Below are positions 1-8,134 of a stretch of 15,272 bases of DNA, one piece after another (positions within the stretch are counted from its first letter, which is position 1; every line of letters starts with the position of its first letter). A program made the position numbers and the translations under genes. Source of the DNA: Rhodospirillaceae bacterium UBA4479 (GTDB lineage Bacteria; Pseudomonadota; Alphaproteobacteria; Rhodospirillales; Casp-alpha2); NCBI GenBank assembly GCA_002389175.1, contig DGNZ01000087.1:1-15272 (forward strand), in the 5' to 3' direction. The notes beneath the pieces were generated by a model that saw only the letters and a program-made list of their open reading frames with translations, had not been told where the DNA came from and made no database searches.

Positions 1-1944
1 GCCACTGGTTTGACGGTCGGGCTGTACGCTGCGGATCGCTGGCACACCATCAACAATCCAATTCAATCCGCCCCCCGTTGCAGCGGTGATGATCTGTGCG
101 ACTTCGTCCGTTGCACGAAGGTCTGCAAGTTCGAGCGGGTTAAGTGCACCAGACGGTGCCAAGGCCAGATGTGAACCATCCTCAATCCGGTACAGGCCAA
201 TTTCATCGGCAGGCAAGCGGGCAACCGATCGACCGGGGCCTTCGAGCTTTAACTGTATGGTTTCGCGGACACCAGTTGGGCTTTCGACAACGACCATGCC
301 GCCACCGGGTGCCAAACTCCTGCGTTCAATCCGCAACTCGCCGCGATCAATTGTCGCTGACAGGCCCTCTTCATCAAGTTCAGGCTCTTTCATCAACCAG
401 TGCGCTACACGCCTCATCAATTCAGCTTGCGGGCCACCACCTTCGAAGCCCCTTGACCACAGCCAAAGCTGATCGCTGGCAACAAGACCCACACGACCTT
501 CGTCGACACGTTCGGCAACCAAGAGCGGACTACCATCGACACCATCAAGCAAACTGGGCGCCACGGATGTCGTGACACCGATCTGGCGGAACCATGATCC
601 CCATGTTGGCTCTAAATCATCGCGTCCGGGTACGACACCGCCCGGCAGTCCGCTTGTGACCGGATGGCGATGACCAATTTCGCTGATGCGCGGCTTGAAG
701 CGTTGCTCAAGCACACGCCCGTTCGGGACAGCAGGCAAAACATCTGCAAGCGGTGTACGCGACAATGATCGCAACCCGGCAAACTCTGGCCCGACGGATA
801 GCAGCAATGCCCCACCGTCACGCACATAATCGGAAATGTTTCGGAAGTATGATGGCGGTAACACGTCGCGCACCATGTAACGGTCAAATACGATCAAATC
901 GAACTCGTCGATTTTTTCTTCGAACAATTCACGGACTGGAAATGCAATTAACGAAATCTCGTTTAGGGGTGTGAAGTCGTTTTTCTCGGGGGGGCGCAAA
1001 ATTGTGAAATGTACAAGATCCACTGACGGATCGGATTTCAACAAGTTTCGCCATGCGCGCTCACCCGCATGGGGTTGACCGGATACCAGCAAGACCCGCA
1101 ACCGGTCCCGTACCCCATTGACTGAAACGACCGCACGATTGTTAACGGGGGATAATTCACCGTCGGCCACTTCGGCTTCGAGTTCGATAAACGTCGCCCC
1201 TGCATGGTCCAGTGTAATCGTGTGTTCGTGTTCTTTGTTGGTCGCCAGTTTCAGCGTATCCGTTACGACACCATCGACGCGCACATTCACATCAACCAAG
1301 TCTGTGCTAAAACCGCTTCCGGTAACTTTATCTTCGATACTAAAACGAACGGTCACATCGTTGCCGACAATCCCATAACCAGGCGCATCGGAAACCACAA
1401 CGCGGCGATCTTTTTCATCCTTGTTACCGGACAATGCGACATGAATGGGGCCTGGAATACTATCGATCAAATCAGCATCGTGAATCTGACCATCTGTGAC
1501 CAGCACCGCACCGGCAAAGCGAGAACGTGGCACATCAGCCAATGCGTCGCTTAACGCATTGATCATGCGCGTGCCGTCACCATTGAGATCTTCGTCGCCA
1601 TCCGCAACACGAACCGTGCGAACCTCGACGTCGCCCAGCTTCGCAATATCTTCCGTGAGTTGATCAACAGCAGCCTGCGTTTGATCAGGGCGATCAGCAA
1701 CGCCCTGGCTGGTTGTTTCATCCACAACGATGAGGGCGATGTCGGCTTCCGGCGTGCGCTCTTCGACACTAATACGCGGGTCCATCAACGCGATGACCAG
1801 TGCCCCGATCAGGACTGTACGCGGCAACACACCCCGCATCCCTGCACGCAGCACCTGCGCAACGATCAATGCGGCACCGATCACCGCAAAAACGGCAATG
1901 ACGCCAGGTGGCAAAGATGGCGTCCAAATGATTTCCGTACTCAT
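1..1944 (-). CDS. Membrane protein with glutamine-amidotransferase-like fold (3' end outside window)
   Basis: The frame is open from ATG at 1944 to the left edge without a stop, giving 648 codons; the C-terminus is missing. Two hydrophobic segments (about residues 14-33 and 41-54) are followed by a von Willebrand A-like strand ending in D75-E-T-T-S79. A class I glutamine-amidotransferase-like region follows around residues 345-390 (FDLIVFDRY, then YVRDGGALLLSVG). No cysteine occurs anywhere in the visible protein, so the usual amidotransferase nucleophile is absent and the fold is probably used for binding. It is the last visible gene of the MoxR-DUF58-DUF4159 cluster. Its ATG overlaps the preceding stop (TGA) by 4 bp, implying translational coupling. 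By family it is the membrane protein usually found beside DUF4159 in Alphaproteobacteria; its biochemical function is unknown. Confidence 0.85.
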   Translation of the reverse strand, partial: MSTEIIWTPSLPPGVIAVFAVIGAALIVAQVLRAGMRGVLPRTVLIGALVIALMDPRISVEERTPEADIALIVVDETTSQGVADRPDQTQAAVDQLTEDIAKLGDVEVRTVRVADGDEDLNGDGTRMINALSDALADVPRSRFAGAVLVTDGQIHDADLIDSIPGPIHVALSGNKDEKDRRVVVSDAPGYGIVGNDVTVRFSIEDKVTGSGFSTDLVDVNVRVDGVVTDTLKLATNKEHEHTITLDHAGATFIELEAEVADGELSPVNNRAVVSVNGVRDRLRVLLVSGQPHAGERAWRNLLKSDPSVDLVHFTILRPPEKNDFTPLNEISLIAFPVRELFEEKIDEFDLIVFDRYMVRDVLPPSYFRNISDYVRDGGALLLSVGPEFAGLRSLSRTPLADVLPAVPNGRVLEQRFKPRISEIGHRHPVTSGLPGGVVPGRDDLEPTWGSWFRQIGVTTSVAPSLLDGVDGSPLLVAERVDEGRVGLVASDQLWLWSRGFEGGGPQAELMRRVAHWLMKEPELDEEGLSATIDRGELRIERRSLAPGGGMVVVESPTGVRETIQLKLEGPGRSVARLPADEIGLYRIEDGSHLALAPSGALNPLELADLRATDEVAQIITAATGGGLNWIVDGVPAIRSVQPDRQTSG

Positions 1945-4652
1945 TGGCCCAACCGCTTAATAATTGCGGGCATATGAACTTGATCGGCTTTGTAGTTTCC
2001 GGTCAGCACATGCATGACCAGGTTGATGCCGAACCGAAATGCCATTTCACGTTGGCGTTCGCCGCCCGGCACAACGGGAAAGATCGGACGATAGTTTTCA
2101 TCCAGCGCCCAGGCCGATGCCCAATCACTGGATCCTGCCATCACAGGTGACACACCATCGTTGACACGCTCGCCCGCCCGTTCAACCCACAAGGTTCCGC
2201 CCGCAAAGCGACCCGGGAATTCCTCTAACAAGTAAAATGCGCGTGTTAAAACATGATCTGACGATACGGGAACCAAGGGCGGCAACGACAGATCTGCAGC
2301 CAACTCACGCATGGCCGATGCCTGTGCCGTTCCACCGCGTTCCTGTGTGTCGAACAGGATCGTCCCACCATTTCGTAAATACTCAACCACTGCCAGGCGA
2401 GCGACATCATCTAATTCCAGTCCAGGTGTCACTGGCCAATAAATCATCGGAAAAAATGCAAGTTCATCACGGCCCAATTCAACCGCTTGTGGTGCCCCCA
2501 ACTCGGCAGCCGTGCGGCGTGCCAGCATCACCGTCAGGCCCGTCAGTCCGAGTTCACTCACCTGATCAATGCGTGTGTCCCCCGTTTGGACGAAGGCCAA
2601 GCGCGTTTCGATACTATTTTCCAATGCGAACTTCTCGTCCGCTTTTACGGGTCCGCCCCACCCCATTGAGGCAACGAAGCCAACCATCAATAAACCGGTA
2701 ACTGCAGATGTTGCGCGCGCGCCGGTTCGCACCCAAAGCCCAACAACCATATCGATCAGGAATAATCCAAGGGCCAGCATATACAGCCACGCGGTCAATT
2801 CACGTTCCGTCGGTTTTTCGTAACTGCCAACAACAGCCCCATCCGGAAGGGGCAATGGTTCCAACGTCGGCAGCAATGCTGTCAAATTAAAGGCACGGCG
2901 AATATCCGCATTGCCGTAAATTCCTGGCGGGTTTTGTTGCGAGACACGTTGATCATCAATCGCGGATGCCAATATCGGCTGAGCGCCCGCAGGCGGCGCG
3001 CCCAGGCGCCCAAACGCATCCAGGGTCATTTCTGGTGTTAAGGGCGATGCATCAGATTTGATCGCAACACCTTGGCCCAGGGCACTCAATCGCTGCATCA
3101 TTTCAACAAATATCCCAGAAATCGGCAAATCAGACCAAACCGTCGTCGGCGCTGTATGGATTAATACGACCCAACCACGTCCACGTTTATCGGCTGTAAC
3201 AAGCGGCGTGCCGTCTTCGAGCGCTGCCCAGGTTTTCTCGGCAAGGTGGGGGGTTGGTTGCGCAAGGACTTGGCGACGTACCCGTGCATCTACGGGGGGT
3301 GTTAAACCTGCAAACGGAGATGACGCTGGGAACGGCGCCAAGCGCATTGGCTGACTCCAAGACATGGCCCCACCAATAACGCGATTGCCGCTACGCAATT
3401 CAACAGGCAGCAGTGTATCAGATGAATTTCCTTCGGCAGATTGTCGGGCCAGTGCGGGACCTGCAAATCGTACAACAACACCCCCTTCTGAAATCCATGA
3501 CTGCAAACGTTCAATCTCGTTGGCAGTTGGCGCGAACCCATCCGGCGCGATCAACACGGATAGTGGTGTCGCCAGCAAATCATTGAAGGATGCGATCGTC
3601 ACGCCTGCCGTTTTTTCTAGTGCTCGGGAAATATAATAACTTTTGCTCAGAAGTGGCTGCACTTCAGCAGCACCGTCGACATCGACAATGCCAACGGCCC
3701 GGCGTCGCCAGCGTTGATCTAACAAGACAACCGCACCCGCGTGCATCGCATTGCCAATCTGCACGCGATCAATGCGGTTTAGAATTTCCGACGGCGCATC
3801 CAATACCAAATCAACAGTTCGCGCACCTTGTTCAAACTGCCCAGACACAACCGCTTGCACCCGGCCTTTGCCATCCAAACCACGCACTTCGAATGGAATA
3901 TTCACGGCGTCGGCGCGGGCACGTTCAACCGTTAATTCTAATCCGGCGGGCGTGATTTCAGGTGGCCGCACAACCATCGTCTGCAGTTCGTTGCTGCCAT
4001 AGATTGTGAGACGCCCCAGAGATTTCAAACGCTCTCCCAGGACATCCGCGCCCGCATCATCGATGCCGTCTGATAGCCATCGGATATCCGCCAACCCATT
4101 GAAGCTTTCAGCCCATTTGGTCAGCGCCGTTGTCGCATCACCGCGGTCACTTGGCCACGGCTGCGGCAACAGTTTAGATAAGACATCGCGCGCACCTTCG
4201 GCACCCAGTGATTGCACTGCAATCGCCCCGCCGTCCGACGGAGCTGCGGTGGGGAGAATAACAATCTGGCGATCGGCACGCGCTGCGCGATCAGCAATAG
4301 ATACAGCAATATCACGGCGCACGTCCCAGCGCTCCGCCGCCGCCCAGCCGTTGTCGATCACAATCAGGACTGGGCCATCACTTCCCAATTCCGTTTCTGC
4401 ATGAAGCAATGGGCGTGCTGCCGCAAAGATGATCAGGGCTGCAATCAACAATCTAAGCAGCAATAACCACCAAGGTGTTTTGGATGCTGTTTCATTTTTA
4501 GAGATCAAGCCAAAAAGCAGTTGGATCGGCGGAAACACAACCTTGTTTGGGATTGGCGGAGTCAGACGCAGCAACCACCAAATTGCGGGCAACGCTATGA
4601 GTGCTGCCAGTGCCCACGGTGTCAGAAATGCGAGTGGTCCCAGGCTAACCAC
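1941..4652 (-). CDS. BatA-like / DUF4159 membrane protein
   Basis: A 903-residue protein when started at GTG 4652. That start has a strong ribosome site (AAGGAAGG, 7 nt upstream) and gives the family-typical beginning VSLGPLAFLTPWAL. A GTG at 4673 is possible but lies upstream of that site. The N-terminus resembles the aerotolerance-regulator (BatA) domain, with two membrane helices at about 6-29 and 60-80. A von Willebrand A-like domain begins near 94, but its metal site reads D-N-G-W-A rather than DxSxS. A second Rossmann-like region holds SWISEGGVVVRFAG. Two more helices lie near 619-641 and 649-666, and a DUF4159 domain fills about 680-903. It contains no cysteine. The gene overlaps the DUF58 stop by 8 bp and the next start by 4 bp. 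Likely a membrane scaffold working with the MoxR ATPase; the client is unknown. Confidence 0.88.
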   Translation of the reverse strand: MVSLGPLAFLTPWALAALIALPAIWWLLRLTPPIPNKVVFPPIQLLFGLISKNETASKTPWWLLLLRLLIAALIIFAAARPLLHAETELGSDGPVLIVIDNGWAAAERWDVRRDIAVSIADRAARADRQIVILPTAAPSDGGAIAVQSLGAEGARDVLSKLLPQPWPSDRGDATTALTKWAESFNGLADIRWLSDGIDDAGADVLGERLKSLGRLTIYGSNELQTMVVRPPEITPAGLELTVERARADAVNIPFEVRGLDGKGRVQAVVSGQFEQGARTVDLVLDAPSEILNRIDRVQIGNAMHAGAVVLLDQRWRRRAVGIVDVDGAAEVQPLLSKSYYISRALEKTAGVTIASFNDLLATPLSVLIAPDGFAPTANEIERLQSWISEGGVVVRFAGPALARQSAEGNSSDTLLPVELRSGNRVIGGAMSWSQPMRLAPFPASSPFAGLTPPVDARVRRQVLAQPTPHLAEKTWAALEDGTPLVTADKRGRGWVVLIHTAPTTVWSDLPISGIFVEMMQRLSALGQGVAIKSDASPLTPEMTLDAFGRLGAPPAGAQPILASAIDDQRVSQQNPPGIYGNADIRRAFNLTALLPTLEPLPLPDGAVVGSYEKPTERELTAWLYMLALGLFLIDMVVGLWVRTGARATSAVTGLLMVGFVASMGWGGPVKADEKFALENSIETRLAFVQTGDTRIDQVSELGLTGLTVMLARRTAAELGAPQAVELGRDELAFFPMIYWPVTPGLELDDVARLAVVEYLRNGGTILFDTQERGGTAQASAMRELAADLSLPPLVPVSSDHVLTRAFYLLEEFPGRFAGGTLWVERAGERVNDGVSPVMAGSSDWASAWALDENYRPIFPVVPGGERQREMAFRFGINLVMHVLTGNYKADQVHMPAIIKRLGQ

Positions 4653-5535
4653 GCGTGCCCCTTCCTTGATCACTAAGTGCCAAGTAAAGCGCCATCAGTG
4701 CCGCTTCGGGGGATGCATCGGTTCGATGCCGTGTGTAACCCCACCTCGCCGCACGCGATATTGATTGTACACTTTCGATATGGGCCTGGAAGACAGCCCG
4801 ATATTCATCCGCAATCCCACTGCTATTCCCGATGATCGTCCGGCCTTCGTCTTCTGGACCTTCGAATTGAACGCGGCCTTCGAATGGGAAGGTTTCTTCG
4901 GCGGGATCAATCAAGTGAACCAAGTGCCCGCGAATACCGTGGTGTGCAAAGGCGTTTACCGCCATGCGAATTTGATCTTCGGATGACAGGAAATCGCCGA
5001 TCATCACTAAACGGCCGTGTCGTGGCAGCATTTCAAATCCAGGCAACCCTGCATCGACAATTTGTCCGCTTTCGATTTCGTTCCATAACCGGGTCAGTAC
5101 ATGTCGCCCTGCCCCAGGATTCTGTCCTGTGCCCAGCAGCGCGACGTGCTCTCCACCCCGGATCAGCAACGACGCCAGCGCCATCAACAACAAGTCGGCA
5201 CGATCACGTTTCGTGGTGGATTCAGCATCTGAACCATATGCCATGGACGGCGAGCCATCGCGCCACAACCACACGCTTTGTGCTGCTTCCCATTCCGTTT
5301 CACGAATGAATACGGGATCGTTCTTTGCCGATTGGCGCCAATCGATCTGCTGCATGGAATCCCCTGGCGCGTAACGCCGGAACTGCCAGAATGTCTCGCC
5401 TTGGCCCACTCGTCGCCGACCATGCACACCTTGAGATACGGTGTTTGCAACACGCTCTGCTGCCACCATCAGCGGCGGCAGTCCCGCCGCAAGTGCTTCT
5501 GCGTCGTGATGTGTGTATGTGCGAGACGCGTTCAT
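4645..5535 (-). CDS. DUF58 domain protein with VWA-like metal site
   Basis: A 296-residue protein starting at ATG 5535, 8 nt after the MoxR stop. It carries the DUF58 signature at about residues 40-85 (RRRVGQGETFWQFRRYAPGD, then IDWRQSAKNDP and IRETEWEAAQ). A von Willebrand A-like strand follows, with an intact D93-G-S-P-S97 metal site. No hydrophobic segment is long enough for a membrane helix, so it is probably cytoplasmic or peripheral. No cysteine is present. DUF58 proteins are regularly encoded directly after MoxR ATPases, and the pairing here implies that this is the ATPase's partner or adaptor. It ends in TAG overlapping the next gene's GTG by 8 bp. Confidence 0.92.
   Translation of the reverse strand: MNASRTYTHHDAEALAAGLPPLMVAAERVANTVSQGVHGRRRVGQGETFWQFRRYAPGDSMQQIDWRQSAKNDPVFIRETEWEAAQSVWLWRDGSPSMAYGSDAESTTKRDRADLLLMALASLLIRGGEHVALLGTGQNPGAGRHVLTRLWNEIESGQIVDAGLPGFEMLPRHGRLVMIGDFLSSEDQIRMAVNAFAHHGIRGHLVHLIDPAEETFPFEGRVQFEGPEDEGRTIIGNSSGIADEYRAVFQAHIESVQSISRAARWGYTRHRTDASPEAALMALYLALSDQGRGTRG
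4658..4667 (-). promoter_or_regulatory. Shine-Dalgarno site that fixes the DUF4159 start
   Basis: On the minus strand the bases read AAGGAAGGGG. The AAGGAAGG part ends 7 nt before a GTG at 4652. This favours GTG 4652 over the GTG at 4673, which begins upstream of the site. The site lies inside the end of the DUF58 gene, so termination and restart are likely coupled. Confidence 0.7.
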
Positions 5536-5543
5536 GGGTAAAC

Positions 5544-6578
5544 TTAAGCGACCCGCTCACAAAGGGCGTTGATCACTTCATCCAAGGTTACGCCCTCAGC
5601 ACGGGCAGCAAATGTAAGCGCCATGCGATGCCGCAGAATTGGTGCGGCAAGCGCCAAAACATCATCGACACTCGGTGAGAAACGACCTTCGATGACTGCA
5701 CGCGCGCGAACACCCAACATCAAAGCCTGAGATGCGCGCGGTCCTGGGCCCCAGGAGACATTTGATTGAACAGATGCCAAGTCTGATGTTTCTGGGCGTC
5801 CTGCACGAACCAATGTCAAAATAGCTTCAGATACTGATTCGCCGACAGGGATTGATCGGACCAGACGCTGTGCAGCCATCAGGCTTTCGGCATCCAACAC
5901 ACGACCGGGTTCAACATCGTCGTTGCCCGTCGTCTTGATTAAAATATCCCGTTCCGCATCCAAATCAGGATACTCAACGTTTACCTGCATGAAAAAACGG
6001 TCGAGCTGCGCTTCGGGCAACGGATACGTACCTTCTTGCTCTAGCGGGTTTTGGGTTGCAAGTACATGGAATGGGCGTGGCAGATCGTGATAAGTCCCGG
6101 CCACAGATACACGTTTTTCTTGCATGGCCTGCAACAGTGCGGATTGTGTGCGCGGGCTGGCACGGTTGATCTCATCAGCCATCAGCAATTGGGCAAATAC
6201 GGGACCTTTTACGAATCGAAATGAACGTCGACCAGCATCGTTTTCTTCTAGGACTTCAGATCCCAGAATATCAGCGGGCATCAAATCAGGCGTGAACTGC
6301 ACTCGTTTATCATCTAACCCGAACACAGTTCCAAGCGTTTCGACCAGACGGGTTTTGCCCAGCCCCGGCACCCCGATCAAAAGAATATGGCCACCTGCCA
6401 ACAGTGTGATCATGCTCTCTTCGACAACCAATTCCTGTCCAAAGATGCTTTGGCCAACGGCTGCGCGCGCGTCAGACATTTTCGAGGCCAACGCCTCAAT
6501 ATCTGCAATCGGCCCCTGACCTTCTGGGGCGATAGGTGTATCCTGGTCTAAAGTCGGTTCGTGGGTACTCTCGCTCAC
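5544..6578 (-). CDS. MoxR-family AAA+ ATPase
   Basis: A 344-residue AAA+ ATPase starting at GTG 6578 behind a good ribosome site. Walker A is GVPGLGKT (69-76), Walker B is LLMADE (131-136), sensor 1 is ATQN (174-177) and an arginine-finger region is QLDRF (191-195); a C-terminal lid follows. Length and motifs fit the MoxR family, which act as chaperone-like ATPases that insert metals or remodel complexes with VWA partner proteins. It heads a minus-strand run of DUF58, DUF4159 and amidotransferase-like genes, and transcribes away from the DUF1285 gene. A negatively charged, low-complexity N-terminal stretch of about 25 residues precedes the core. The substrate cannot be read from the sequence. 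Confidence 0.95.
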   Translation of the reverse strand: MSESTHEPTLDQDTPIAPEGQGPIADIEALASKMSDARAAVGQSIFGQELVVEESMITLLAGGHILLIGVPGLGKTRLVETLGTVFGLDDKRVQFTPDLMPADILGSEVLEENDAGRRSFRFVKGPVFAQLLMADEINRASPRTQSALLQAMQEKRVSVAGTYHDLPRPFHVLATQNPLEQEGTYPLPEAQLDRFFMQVNVEYPDLDAERDILIKTTGNDDVEPGRVLDAESLMAAQRLVRSIPVGESVSEAILTLVRAGRPETSDLASVQSNVSWGPGPRASQALMLGVRARAVIEGRFSPSVDDVLALAAPILRHRMALTFAARAEGVTLDEVINALCERVA

Positions 6579-6619
6579 GTTTGTTCTCCTAGATTAGCCT
6601 TTGGAGTAAAGCCTAGCTG
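6579..6619. promoter_or_regulatory. Divergent intergenic gap between MoxR and DUF1285 genes
   Basis: Only 41 bp separate the two divergent starts, too little for two complete non-overlapping promoters and leaders. The two promoters must overlap each other or reach into the coding regions. I see the MoxR ribosome site (AGGAGA) and a GGAG at 6603-6606, 13 nt before the DUF1285 ATG, but no convincing -35/-10 pair. Confidence 0.4.
6585..6590 (-). promoter_or_regulatory. Ribosome-binding site of the MoxR gene
   Basis: Minus-strand AGGAGA lies 6 nt before GTG 6578 and supports this non-ATG start. It sits in the 41-bp divergent gap shared with the DUF1285 gene. Confidence 0.7.
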
Positions 6620-7201
6620 ATGCAGGATACCCCCGGAAAGATCGAAAATATTACATTTGCTCAAGGTGCGGACTCAACTTGCCCACCACCTCGTGGAATC
6701 GACCAACGCCCGGGCCAAATTATCTGTGGCGACATCGATATGCGCATCGATACACATGGAGTGTGGCATTATCAGGGCTCGCCTATCAATCGGCACGCAT
6801 TGGTCAAACTATTCTCAACTGTGGTCAGGCGCGATGCAGATGGTCAGTACTGGCTGATCACCCCTGCCGAAATGGCCTGTATCCACGTCGAAGATGCTCC
6901 ATTTTTGGCGGTTGAGGTCGATGTGACAAATGACAAAGGTGTGAGATGCCTGAAGTTCCGAACAAATGTGGACAAGTGGGTCACCGCCGATGCCGACCAT
7001 CCCATTCGGGTTGATACGAATGCTAAATCTGGCGAGCCAAGGCCATATATTCAACTAACCAAAGATGGCACTGAGGCAAGAATCATAAGATCTGTGTTTT
7101 ACGAGCTTGCGGAACTGGCAATCGAAGCCGATATCAACGGTAAGAGAATACTTTGCATCGAAAGTTGTGGTGCACGTTTCCAAATGGGAGCAGCAACATA
7201 A
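6620..7201 (+). CDS. DUF1285 domain protein
   Basis: A 193-residue soluble protein matching the DUF1285 pattern. Recognisable segments are CGDIDMRI (36-43), GVWHYQGSPINRHALVKLF (47-65), GQYWLITPAE (75-84) and VEDAPFLAVEV (90-100). No catalytic residues can be named and the family has no established biochemical role. The ATG at 6620 gives the full domain; its only ribosome-site candidate (GGAG, 13 nt upstream) is distant. The gene is followed after 5 nt by the Nudix gene and then by DUF6111, an order I know from other Alphaproteobacteria, so the three are probably co-transcribed. Confidence 0.9.
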   Translation: MQDTPGKIENITFAQGADSTCPPPRGIDQRPGQIICGDIDMRIDTHGVWHYQGSPINRHALVKLFSTVVRRDADGQYWLITPAEMACIHVEDAPFLAVEVDVTNDKGVRCLKFRTNVDKWVTADADHPIRVDTNAKSGEPRPYIQLTKDGTEARIIRSVFYELAELAIEADINGKRILCIESCGARFQMGAAT

Positions 7202-7206
7202 ACGTA

Positions 7207-7818
7207 ATGAACAGTTTAGTGATCAAGAAACGCATGAACGGGTCTTATGCCGATGCTGGCATCAGATCGTCGCGTGGTGATCACGACTTAAATCCAGGCA
7301 TGCTGCCAGGCCAAAATTTACGCCAAGCCGCCGTTCTGGTCCCATTGATCGAACATAACGACGGGCTGACGGTGATGCTCACCAAACGGACCGATCATTT
7401 AGATCATCACCCCGGACAAATCAGTTTTCCGGGCGGACGCATTGAAGATGATGATCCCACACCCGAGTACGCAGCCCTTCGCGAAGCCGAAGAAGAAGTC
7501 GGCCTCCAACGCGATCAAGTGGACATCATTGGCAGGCTTGACGAATACGTGGTCAGGACCGGTTTTTCGGTCACACCATTCGTTGGCTTGGTGCAACCAG
7601 ACTACACCCCGATCATCGACGATTTCGAAGTCGCAGAAGTTTTCGAAGTTCCGTTGTCGTTTTTTATGGATGAAAATAACCATCGCCGCGATAGCCGCAC
7701 ACATAACGGCGAGGTTCGCGAATTCTACGCCATGCCATACGGCGACTATTATATTTGGGGCGCTACAGCTGGTATGTTGCGAAACCTATATGACATTTTA
7801 AAACCGAGAGAGGTCTGA
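7207..7818 (+). CDS. CoA pyrophosphatase (Nudix hydrolase, NudL-like)
   Basis: A 203-residue Nudix enzyme from ATG 7207, which lies 5 nt after the DUF1285 stop; an in-frame upstream start at 7153 would overlap that gene and adds unrelated residues. The Nudix box spans about 76-100 and ends R-E-A-E-E-E-V-G-L. The preceding MLTKRTDHLDHHPGQISFPG (57-76) is the UPF0035 signature that marks CoA-specific members. The predicted reaction is hydrolysis of CoA or its derivatives to phosphopantetheine and 3',5'-ADP, with Mg or Mn held by the glutamates of the box. It is cytosolic, with no signal or membrane segment. Neighbours are DUF1285 upstream and DUF6111 downstream. Confidence 0.93.
   Translation: MNSLVIKKRMNGSYADAGIRSSRGDHDLNPGMLPGQNLRQAAVLVPLIEHNDGLTVMLTKRTDHLDHHPGQISFPGGRIEDDDPTPEYAALREAEEEVGLQRDQVDIIGRLDEYVVRTGFSVTPFVGLVQPDYTPIIDDFEVAEVFEVPLSFFMDENNHRRDSRTHNGEVREFYAMPYGDYYIWGATAGMLRNLYDILKPREV
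7807..7813 (+). promoter_or_regulatory. Ribosome-binding site for the GTG start of DUF6111
   Basis: AGAGAGG lies 8 nt before GTG 7822, inside the end of the Nudix gene. It supports the GTG start and coupled translation. Confidence 0.6.
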
Positions 7819-7821
7819 GCA

Positions 7822-8106
7822 GTGTTCAGAATCTTCATCACCTATTTACTGCCTTTATTGGCACCATTCCTCATGTACTTGGCGTGGAATGCATATGTCC
7901 GTTACAGGGCAAAAAAAGCTGGGGACGAACCGCCTAGCCTTGAAAAAGGGCCCATATTCTGGTGCCTAATCGCGGGTATGGTGTTAATGATCGCAAGCTT
8001 AATCACGATTGCCCTTATCGGCAGTGATGCTGCAGGCGGCGCACCTTATGAGCCACCGCGCCTTGAAGATGGTAAGATCGTCCCGCCAAACTTTGGTCAG
8101 AACTAA
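7822..8106 (+). CDS. DUF6111 family small membrane protein
   Basis: A 94-residue protein beginning at GTG 7822, 3 nt after the Nudix stop. It has two predicted membrane helices (about 3-24 and 44-67), a basic loop (RYRAKKAG) between them, and a hydrophilic proline-rich tail with EPPRLEDGKIVPP. The basic inter-helix loop suggests both ends face the periplasm, by the positive-inside rule. The N-terminal MFRIFITYLLPLLAPFLMYL and the tail match what I know of DUF6111. In other Alphaproteobacteria this gene is commonly followed by cca; here two opposing genes intervene. Function unknown. Confidence 0.8.
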   Translation: MFRIFITYLLPLLAPFLMYLAWNAYVRYRAKKAGDEPPSLEKGPIFWCLIAGMVLMIASLITIALIGSDAAGGAPYEPPRLEDGKIVPPNFGQN

Positions 8107-8134
8107 ATTGTTGGTCGGGTGATCGCATCAGAAT

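Noticed and set aside
988..994. Run of seven G bases, a possible frameshift or assembly error
   Set aside because: The minus-strand frame stays open and family-like on both sides, so no shift is needed.
86..1378. Several plus-strand open frames of 70-140 codons
   Set aside because: They are antisense to the continuous 648-codon amidotransferase-like frame and have low-complexity Ser/Arg/Pro composition typical of shadow frames.
8107..8134. Possible bidirectional terminator between DUF6111 and YkgJ genes
   Set aside because: The 28 bp contain no convincing GC-rich stem with a T run on either strand.
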